A DNA stretch of 64,000 nt from Cristatella mucedo. Lineage: Eukaryota; Bryozoa; Phylactolaemata; Cristatellidae. The number at the start of each line of letters is the position of its first letter. Positions within the stretch are counted from its first letter, which is position 1. The translations under genes and the position numbers were made by a program. The stretch lies in contig WPIO01000021.1 of the NCBI GenBank assembly GCA_009760855.2, forward strand, positions 930,001 through 994,000, given 5' to 3'. The notes below the pieces were generated by a model. That model made no database searches, was not told the origin of the DNA, and saw nothing but the letters and a program-made list of their open reading frames with translations. Of this stretch, positions 56,065 through 64,000 are shown one piece after another.

Positions 56065-57020
56065 CCAGTAGTACCGGCTAAGTGTCCGGAACGGAGCCTG
56101 ACGTCCGACACATGTCTTCGGATTTCGATTACCTCTACGCCAAGGCCGTGAGTCCCCAATGCTACAGTCCTCTCCGGCCATTCTGTCGTACACCGTGCAT
56201 CGGCTGGTTTCAGGAAAACCCTTTGGCCCGCTGTGTAGTTAATGAGAGATTGAGCGTTACAGTGCTGTGTCTTCTTCGGCTGGAGTGGGCACCGCCATTC
56301 ATGCGTGAATACTCGCCAGTGAGGTACGGTTATGCCCTTTATCCCCTCGGTCGGTGCCGAATCGTACCACTACACCATATCTAGCACTCCTCTGCTGGTA
56401 CGAGCTGTCATTCCCTTGACAGTCCGGTCCATGCATTCGACTGTGCCGTTGCCTTCCGGTTGGTAAGCACACCGGTAGATGGTTTCAACGCCCCAGCGTT
56501 TGCAGGGACGGCGAACAGCCTCAGATTGGAACGAGGCGCTGTAGTCCATCAGAAGCTATGTAGGTAAGCCTCTCTCGCAAAAGATTTGTTCCAGCACTCT
56601 AGTGATAAGGTGCAGCTCTTCGCTAGGAATAGGCCGCCATAGGGTAAATCTGGTGGGCCCGCAGTCCACCAGCGTCAGATATTTCTTGTCGCGATAGTGT
56701 GTGACATCGATCGCAAGGCGAGACCAGGGTTCAGTGACTTCAGGACTGCATCGCTGCGACGGATCCACTAATCTGCAGCGCAGACAGGAACGAACAATCC
56801 GTTCTACATTGGTTCTGCGGATGTTCGCATAGGGGTGACATAGCCTCGCCAAGTATAGCGTCCTGTCGACGCCCAGGCGGTGCAGATAATGGAATTGCTT
56901 GAGGTAAATATCGGGAGCCGCAAAACTGACCTCAGGAGCGATGGCACCGGTACAGCAAGTCGTGAACTTCAACCACTTTTGCGGTACTCGCGTCAGCTGG
57001 TCTGCTTTGTTCTCCGGCGA
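56065..57020 (-). pseudogene. Gypsy integrase
   Basis: From the N-terminal zinc domain (HRLGVDRTLYLARLCHP...CLRCRLVDPS) to the catalytic core LAIDVTHYRDKKYLTLVDCG (first Asp), MDYSASFQSEAVRRPCKRWG (second Asp) and AYQPEGNGTVECMDRTVKG (catalytic Glu). Then come VWYDSAPTE and a C-terminal FLKPADARCTTEWPERTV...RRHVSDVR module. The core residues D, D, E are visible, but the frame breaks near 56556. It would insert the cDNA into host DNA. The copy is decayed. Confidence 0.85.
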
Positions 57021-57039
57021 CCTTACTAGGCTTACAATC

Positions 57040-57473
57040 GTCTCCAGACTGCACTCCGTTACAATATCACAGAGTAGGCCCAGTCGTCGTAGAATTATTG
57101 CCTCTCCCATGCCGAGAGTCCTCGTGGGTTTATCCCCATCGATCAATGACTTCAGCCAACCAAACACCTAAGTCGAATCAGTAGCAGTTTGAACTTTCTG
57201 AAGTCCCCACACAATAGCGATGTTAAGGCCTTTGATGACGGCTTCTAGCTCGGCGGTGTTGATATTCGAGGTATTGTCTGGCTTTCGAAGCCACGAGGCA
57301 TCCTCAACCACTTTACTGTCGATCACAATGCACATTCCAATAGCGACGCTGCTCGCATCGCACCACTGTTTTTCACAGACGACATTGGGCACCTGCCATG
57401 CGCCAGTGACCGGATCAGAAGCTAGCACCCTGCGATGGACGTCGTGAGCAATTTCCAGAACCTCACTCGGCAA
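57040..57473 (-). pseudogene. Gypsy RNase H
   Basis: VVCEKQWCDASSVAIGMCIV (first catalytic Asp), INTAELEAVIKGLNIAIVWG (catalytic Glu) and QTATDST (third Asp), followed by an in-frame TAG at 57165-57168 before VFGWLKSLI. The stop shows the element is no longer functional. Confidence 0.85.
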
Positions 57474-57595
57474 TTTGCTGTCCCAGTCCCGATCGCTGGC
57501 TATACGTTTGAGGTAACTGCAAGCGGGTCGCAGCCAGCCGGCTACCGAAAAATGCCGGCTTAGTTGCCCATACCAAGAAAATTACTCTCGCAGCG

Positions 57596-58273
57596 TCATC
57601 TTTGACTGTACGGAGCCAATGGCGTTATCTCGGCGCCACACGAACTCGTTGCGTTTACTGTCAAGCGGAGGCCTAGGACACGACCACCCTCTAGCTTCTC
57701 GGGTGGTTTTGCTTCAAATCCGTACTCGCGGAGAAGCTCGATCTCACGGTCGTTCGAGACGATGACATTGTTCGCCAAAATATTGTCAACATACGAATCC
57801 ATGCCGGATCTGACTCGTTCATCCATGGACAACACTTTATTTAAGACAACGGTCATTATTTTTGGTGCAACGTAAAGGCCAAAACCCAGGCGAGTCAGGC
57901 AGCATCGTCGGCCATGAAATTCAACCACCCGGTACTTCCACAATGATGGGTCCACGTGAATTTGCAAATAGGCCTTACTCAGGTCCACGATGCTTACATT
58001 GCGTCCCATTCGCCGCCATGCATGAAGTTTATTACTGCACACATCCCCTTCAGCTGTGTGGCTCGACACGAGCTGGTTGTGCTCGCGATAGTCAAGGACG
58101 GGCCTCGCTTTCCTTTTGCTGCTTTGGACCACCACCATCAAGGGAATCAGCCCGCCGAATTCCCCGTAAAAAGGTTGAAGCCAACCAGACCTTATCCAAT
58201 CCTTCACTTCCCATTCATATTCTGCTTCTATCTCAGCCGGGATGCGATATGAGAACACGTGGTTCTGCAGCAA
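57596..58273 (-). pseudogene. Gypsy reverse transcriptase
   Basis: RIPAEIEAEYEWEVKDWIRS, PLMVVVQSSKRKARPVLDYR, then motif A IVDLSKAYLQIHVD, motif B LTRLGFGLYVAPKIMT, and the active-site box as YVDN rather than YVDD. The loss of the second Asp alone would inactivate polymerisation. The frame is otherwise open across the whole domain. Confidence 0.9.
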
Positions 58274-58428
58274 GGGGGCCTGTATGCCTTCTTTCCGGTT
58301 CCAGCGAACGTGCCACGCTCAATCATGGAATACGGCAGGAAAATCTTTGTCGGAGACTGTAAGTTCACTCGAATTTCTGACCTTAGCAACGAGCGAGACG
58401 TCGGTGGCCGGGGGAAAGCGAGGGCAGG

Positions 58429-58800
58429 TTACACTGTTTCTTTAGCCACGGATGCATCGCGTCGCTGGAGCCTCATTACCGAAGTCAACTTGGCCTTCAC
58501 CACCCGCCCTACACGGACACCGCCTAGCGCTCTTATGACATCCATCCCAAGAATGATGTCCCAGCCAGCAATTATATTGGTCACTAAACAATTAACCTCC
58601 AGCGGTACTCCTTTAATTAACAGACTGACCTTACATGTAGAGGTACACAGAGCGTGGTCACCATTCATCATCAAGATACCCTCCCTCGCAGGCTACAGAT
58701 CACTGAGGAGGCCAGCACTGCTGCAAGCGCGGTGCAGGAGCAGCCAGTGTCAACAAGTGCAGTAGCGAGCTGGCCTTTTAACTTCACGCCAATGGAGGGT
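58429..58800 (-). pseudogene. Gypsy aspartic protease
   Basis: LPSIGVKLKGQLATALVDTG carries the retropepsin active-site DTG near 58755. It then shifts frame and ends with NCLVTNIIAGWDIILGMDVI, the conserved C-terminal ILGxD block. It would process the polyprotein in an intact element. Confidence 0.8.
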
Positions 58801-58859
58801 AGTCACGCCGAAGTCAAGGAAGCACGCCGGCGCAGGTGTTGATGGTTCCCCTCAGTCGT

Positions 58860-59574
58860 TTTTTTGATCACCAAACTTTTTGCCACACGCATCAGCTAGA
58901 TGATTCGGATCGCCGAAGATCCAGCACAGTCGATTTCGCAGCCTGCTTTGAAAAGGCCGGTCGGTATACCGCCTTTGCGAGTCCGGTATAGACTGCACCA
59001 CGACGCCATGGGTCTGAGCGCGTCAATCCTCAAAACGACCTGTGAGACATGCCTCACTTGACGAGACAAAGTTCCTCGACATTTCAGCCAGCACGGGCAA
59101 CTCGCTTTGGTAAGCGCGCACGCTGCTCGAAGCTGTCGCTTTTCGTCATAGGGTAGGCCCGACACAAATGCGAACTTCGGCAAAGACTACGGGGGATACG
59201 CAGGTGCCCTTCTTGAGCAGCAAAGACAATGGACGCCAAGCGAACAAGATCGGCCAAGTAGACGTCCAGCGGCTCATTCGCAAAGTTTTCTGCTCGACAA
59301 CTCATCGTGCGCGCGCAAGCAATCGGGCGAAAACCAAGACGCTGAGTTCGCGTTTCACCTTCGTATAGTCACTTTTATCACCCATCACCCATTTTATCAC
59401 GTCCATCAGCCCTTCATAGACTGCAAAAGGTCCGCCAGTTAAATACAAGGGCATGAGTTCGGCAAGATCGTCACCTTTAACCCTGGGCGTCTTGACCACG
59501 GAGTCCAGTCGACGTACCCACTCGACGAAGTCCATTTTGCCGTCATAAGGTGCGATTTTGGCTAGCACTGCCAT
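58860..59574 (-). pseudogene. Gypsy gag
   Basis: Starts at ATG 59574 (MAVLAKIAPYDGKMDFVEWV) and continues PLYLTGGPFAVYEGLMD, a frame change near 59300, then NEPLDVYLADLVRLASIV, FVSGLPYDEKRQLRAACALT, and a nucleocapsid-type knuckle near 58905 (CWIFGDPNHLADAC, the second Cys replaced by Phe). Three frames are used, so it is decayed. Confidence 0.8.
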
Positions 59575-59589
59575 TGTGCCATCGACTCC

Positions 59590-59953
59590 GTCCCACGAAA
59601 TAGCTTGTCGTTTGGTTCTCATAGCACACAGAACGCTATCACAGGACCTACACCAACAATTTATTATACTACTCACAGAGCAGAGGGGAGCACGACTTCC
59701 TTCGCCTCTCTCTCCCACTCGAGTGCCCTCTCCTCGACCACGGCTGTCCATAGGCCGACCCCGATGGTGAATCCACCATCTGTTCACCAGCGGGTTATCG
59801 GCCTGTGTCCACGCCTCATTAGAAGCGAACCACAGCTGTGCATAGGCACCTCTCGATGATACTCCCAACAGCTGTGCACCGGCCCCTCTTGATGATGCTC
59901 CCATCATCTGTTTAGGAAAGGAGCTGTACAGGCCTGCATATAATCAACCCACA
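59590..59953 (-). repeat. Gypsy 5' LTR (outer)
   Basis: Minus-strand start TGTGGGTTGATTATATG. It includes a duplication of about 40 bp (CAGCTGTGCA...CTCTYGATGATRCTCCCA repeated near 59838 and 59870) that is absent from the 3' LTR. Confidence 0.8.
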
Positions 59954-60045
59954 GGAATTACAATAATCAAGCCAAGACAAAACTAAGCAGCTAGCTACAT
60001 TTTTTGCAAGCCGCTGCGAAAGACATCTCCTAATCTTGGATAGGG
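59954..60045 (-). mobile_element. LINE family B copy 1, 5' remainder
   Basis: GGAATTACAATAATCAAGCC and CTAATCTTGGATAGGGATCG align with 60670-60770 of copy 2, completing the LINE interrupted at 54938. Confidence 0.8.
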
Positions 60046-61722
60046 ATCGGAAGTCTTTGTGACTGTAACTCCACAGTCATAACGACCATGTGAGTGTTAC
60101 GCAGGAGAGTTTTGTATAGCCCACTCACAACCTAAGCGGCTTTCCGTACACATTCGGTAGCCAACAGACTTCGTCTCACGCAACAAAGAGAAAGTGGGAA
60201 GCATAGCAGAGTCAGGAGAGCAGTTGAGGTAATGAGTAGCGTGGAAGTAGAAGCTCAAGACCACTGAAAAGAATGAGCCATAGTCGGCAGCAGGAGAGTA
60301 GTTATCGTTGAGTAAGAATTGTGTAAGCGAGTTCCACAGTCTATGACCTGTAGAGCTAAAGCTTCTGTCGCCAACGGTCTTTAAGTGGAGGAATCGAGCA
60401 TCTAATTTATTGTCCATACAGGACCTGAGAGCTCAAAGAGGCTGAAACTGGTGCAGCAGCTCAGCTAGGTACGAAGGAGCCAAGCTGAGGCGGGCCTTAT
60501 GGGTCAGCGTAAAAACTTTGCTCTGTATCCATTGCTCAACTGGCAGCCATCCTAGCTCTTTTAGCAAAGGATACACGTGCTCAAACCTCTGGGACTTGAA
60601 GACTAGCCTTGCAGCAATATTCATAACCAGCTGCAGTGGCCTAATTTCTTTCTTTGGTAGCCCAGCCAAAAGAGAATTACATTAATCAAGCCGAGACAGA
60701 ACTAAGGAGCTAGTTAAATGTTTTGCAGGCCACCGTGGAACACAGCTCCTAATCTTTTATAAGGATCGGACGTGATGGCTAGCTGTTGAAGCAGTCTTCT
60801 GAATGAAGCTTTGAAAATTGAGACAGCTGTCGTAAACGACACCTAAATTTCGAGCACGTGGTGATGGTCTCACAACCTATAGAAGAGGAAAGCCTTTTAA
60901 TCCAGTCACACGCTTAGGGTATCTAATAAGCAGCAGTTTGGTTTTATCGACATTTAGTTTCAAGAAGTTTTCCGACATCCAGGATCGACAGTCCGCAAGG
61001 CAAGCATTCAGTTTATCAATTGCTGCAGCAGAGTCCGACGGTTTAAATAGCAAATACAGCTGAGTATCGTCACCATAAAAGTGATATCCTACTCCATGAG
61101 CCTTAATTACTTTTCCCTGAGGTATAGTATAAATGGAGAACAGCAAAGGACCGATGACAAACCTTTGAGAGACTCCACCGGCGACCCGTCTCGTGTGTGA
61201 GGCCCGACCCCCATACGACACAGATTGAACACGATCAGAGAAGTACGATTTAAACCACGCCAGTGCCTCCTCTGCCAGATCAATCGTTGTTCTCAATTTT
61301 TCAAGTATAACATCGTGATCAATGGTTTCTAAATCAGATGATAGACCTAGCAGAGCTAGGGCAGAATGGCATTGTCAACAAGGAGGAGTTTCAGTGGAGT
61401 GCTGCCTTTTGCACCTGGTTGAAATGTTTCTGATATTTCATGCTTATCAATATGTGCAATCGGCTGCTGCGACAATTTTTCAAGTATTTTCAACAAGTAA
61501 AGAAGAAGGGAAACTGGTCGATTATTTGCAAGGACGTGTGTATCTAATCCAGGCTTTTTGAGTATGAGTCTAACGATTGCCGATTTAAAGGACTTGGGAG
61601 CAGCCCCTTTTTCCAAAGGAGCATTAAAAATCTCGGTTATTGCAGGGCTAAGTTGGTCGGCCAGTAAAGAACACAGAGATGATGGTATAGGGTCTTCGGG
61701 AGACGAGCTCTTTTTACTAGAA
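60046..61722 (-). mobile_element. LINE family B copy 2
   Basis: Minus strand in order: SSPEDPIPSSLCSLLADQLS, RLILKKPGLDTHVLANNRPV (RT fingers), gaps and frameshifts, TTIDLAEEALAWFKSYFSDR, GGVSQRFVIGPLLFSIYT (degraded GVPQGS), YHFYGDDTQLYLLF (catalytic YGDD in place of YADD), NVDKTKLLLI, then after frameshifts SQRFEHVYPLLKELGWLPVE and the ORF end. It lacks an endonuclease and has multiple frame breaks. Copies 1 and 2 lie in the same orientation, adjacent. Confidence 0.88.
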
Positions 61723-61723
61723 C

Positions 61724-61760
61724 TCTCTCTCTCTCTCTCTCTCTCTCGCTCTCTCTCTCG

Positions 61761-61852
<92 letters not shown>

Positions 61853-61880
61853 TCCTCTCTCTCTTTCCCTCACTCTCTCG
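61724..61880. repeat. (CT)n microsatellite at the 5' end of LINE-B
   Basis: About 155 bp of CT with a few CG and TTTC interruptions, lying immediately upstream (minus-strand sense) of the RT fingers codons. Overlapping Arg/Glu and Ser/Leu frames are artefacts. Confidence 0.95.
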
Positions 61881-63170
61881 TTTTCTGCATAGAGAGAGCA
61901 TTCAATCTATGCACCAAACACGATCCATCCGACAGGCATATACAGCCGCTCCCTCAACTTGGTTGCCTCTCTCCTTAGGCTTGGCATAAAGAAGATTGAA
62001 ATTATACATTAAAGAGATCAAATGCAATGAAGTTCTTCGAGAGATCTTCATCGGAGTGCATAGATACAACAGTCGAGTGCATTTTAGAGCTATCGAGCAA
62101 TTACCTCATGCATTGTAACCCGTTAAAACAGATACAGCTGATTTAAAATGCCTAAAACAGTCCTGATCATCAACTGTTCGAAGGCATGGTGAATGTAGTT
62201 GTGAGCTTTCATAAATGAAAACGGTTTTTACTTCGCTCCGAGCACTGCTCGCTGCTGCTCCTTCACGATAAAATTCATTACGAGACTGACTTTGCAAGCC
62301 TGATGACGCGGTAACTGCCCCGTAGGTAGGGGGCTATGACGAGTTTACAACCTTTAACCCAGAGCCAACGTGTGACTTTTTGAGGCCCCTGATACTTTTA
62401 GGCTTTTCGCCAGCTGCCTTCAAAGTTTACGTTTATTTTGCGTTCATAGCTATTGGTTGCTTACAATTTAAAGCTAAAAACGAAAGTGAAATACTTCACG
62501 TTATTTAATTTCTCACTCAAAGAGGAAGTCGACGCACATTGCGGCTTGCGAAAGCTTCGATTAATGTAGCACAATCAAGCTTAGCACTTAGTTCATGATC
62601 GGTCAGATTAAAATGGTATAGTTGCCGAATGCAATTTACTTCCGGTTAGCCCGGCTGGAAGGGTCCTCTTAACCCGAGTTAAAACATGTATATGATAAGT
62701 AAATAAAGTATAAATAACCTGGAATATTCGTTCGCCGAAGCTGGGCAATTCCCTGGGGCGGGGTAAGTGTTAGCGGGTTTGGGTTTTCGCTTTTGGATTG
62801 TCACAATTATCAGTCAGAGGATTGAGTTTGGGTCGTGTCATTATTCAGACAATTCTACGCACATTCCATAGTTTTGAATGGTGATCTGGTGCTCGTTTAG
62901 GTCTATGTAGCTTTTATTTACAAAGTTCACCGAGGAAAAAACATTCCGTTAGCCTCGTATTCCGAAGCTCATATTAGTGAGTTCGATATGCTACTTCTGG
63001 TGAAACGATGTGTTTCAAAATAATTGTTTGACCATATTCAGTCGTGACAACTTATGAATACGCTTCTAACTTGCTTGTCTTTTGAATGCTAATTCTTTAA
63101 AAATCGAATTGTTTTTACTTGGTTTTTGTACATTTACGAGGCCCCAGGCATGGATTGGCTCACGAGACGG

Positions 63171-63172
<2 letters not shown>
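61881..63172. other. Unannotated segment
   Basis: Nothing recognised. Moderately AT-rich. Confidence 0.35.

Positions 63173-63260
<88 letters not shown>
63173..63260. repeat. (CT)n(AT)n compound microsatellite
   Basis: About 45 bp of CT passing directly into about 40 bp of alternating TA. This marks a sharp boundary: the sequence to its left is AT-rich and the sequence to its right is GC-rich. Confidence 0.95.
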
Positions 63261-63263
<3 letters not shown>

Positions 63264-63269
63264 TTTCTT

Positions 63270-64000
63270 ATGCCACAGCTCGATTACCTCTGTCGGTTGC
63301 GGCTGGTGCCTGAGGCTGCCCTGCTTCTGGCCGAGAAGACGCTTTCGGAGCTCTGTCAGTCCGTGTGCGGCTTGCCGCACTTTAGCTCGTCACACTTCCC
63401 GTTCGCACCGCGTTCAGCCGGAGGCCTTGATATGGTATGCATCGCGACTAACTCGGGGATCCTTCGAGTCGCTCAGGCCTGCCGCATGTTGTGCTCCCCC
63501 CCCCCCCCCCCCACCGACTGTCGCACGTCATCACCTCGACCGGGCCGTTGACAGCGTGGGTGGCATGCCTTCGTTTAACGAGGAGCGCTCACGGTACCTG
63601 AGCCCAGCCAAGTTCGGCCATGGAAACAGGGGGTCGGCCCAGCCTCGCTGTGAGTGGATGCGCGATGATGCCTTAAGCGTAACTCCCGCCGCATCTGGCC
63701 GGCCGCGACTCGGACGTCATGGACGTCTCAACCGACCCCGACGAGATGGAGCACTCGTTCGTGCCACGCGTCGCCATATCGAAACTGCGAGAGTTCGCCA
63801 GGCTGGCTGATGACCAGGCTTGGGCCGCCCAATCCGCTCAGGGCAGTCAGCCGTTGCCTGGCCACGGACAGGTTCGCGACCCAAAGCCACTTTCAGACCG
63901 CGGATCTCGGCTCGTCGTTCCGGGTTTGACGGTTCGTTCAGCATGCCCGCCTGGACGTGCTGCCGGTGGGCGCCGCTAGGAGTCGGTCCTACCCGGAAAT
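63270..64000 (+). other. GC-rich terminal region with unrecognised open frames
   Basis: GC content rises sharply compared with the rest of the window, and several overlapping frames stay open (63270-63551, 63719-63979 and others). An ATG frame at 63719 reads MDVSTDPDEMEHSFVPRVAI, then SKLREFARLADDQAW. A poly(C) run of about 16 bp at 63497-63512 lies within. Possible explanations are an exon of a host gene, or the gag-like start of another retroelement continuing past the window. I do not recognise the protein. Confidence 0.3.

Larger units (their letters stand above)
54939..59953 (-). mobile_element. Ty3/Gypsy LTR retrotransposon, degenerate, with nested fragment
   Basis: Outer LTRs lie at 54939-55261 and about 59590-59953, and domains run minus-strand in the order gag, protease, RT, RNase H, integrase. 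LINE-B sequence resumes exactly on both sides, proving insertion into that LINE. The flanks (GGAAAT / GGAATT) are compatible with a short target duplication that has since mutated. A 0.57-kb piece of a second Gypsy copy sits near the 3' end (55499-56064). Family resemblance is to the invertebrate Gag-Pol lineage whose integrase is often annotated as KRAB-A domain-containing protein 2-like. Confidence 0.9.

Overview
The window reads as a repeat-rich invertebrate nuclear genome. Genes are split by GT-AG introns. It carries tRNA-headed SINEs, two families of L2/CR1-type LINEs, a Ty3/Gypsy element, a hAT element and long GA, GACA, GT and AT microsatellites. A spongin short-chain collagen C4 domain fits a marine invertebrate, probably a mollusc or other lophotrochozoan, with a cnidarian as the alternative. 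The taxon is inference. Most of the DNA is non-coding or transposon-derived.

The dominant structure is a giant inverted repeat. Bases 1-11422 recur reverse-complemented at 22142-33554, around a unique spacer of about 10.7 kb. The left arm probably continues beyond the window start. The arms are nearly identical for about 11.1 kb, with isolated SNPs and homopolymer or microsatellite length changes. Identity then falls abruptly to about 92% over the innermost 310 bp. Each arm carries a promoter-proximal first exon (signal-anchor type) ending in a clean GTAAGT donor, five SINE copies, one internally deleted LINE and one GA/CT microsatellite. The spacer holds SINEs, a cluster of LINE fragments in opposed orientation, the terminal exon of a short-chain collagen C4-like gene with its poly(A) signal, and a 2.7-kb hAT transposon whose right end lies 16 bp from the right arm and which lacks a target-site duplication.

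From 33.6 to 54 kb the sequence is a mosaic of decayed repeats. It includes a divergent, internally inverted paralogue of the arm's repeat-rich middle (38.4-41.25 kb), a hAT transposase fragment that runs into a (GACA)n array, the best RT fragment of LINE family A (41.8-43.1 kb) and two minus-strand exons encoding CUB-like extracellular domains (45.9-46.7 kb). From 54.3 to 61.7 kb there is a stack of elements: LINE family B is interrupted by a degenerate Ty3/Gypsy element (54.94-59.95 kb), which contains a second partial Gypsy copy with an inverted integrase piece. The last 700 bp are unusually GC-rich, with open frames I do not recognise.

I do not see a complete, intact protein-coding gene. 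The gene-like features are single or paired exons, and most long open frames are transposon remains or microsatellite read-through.
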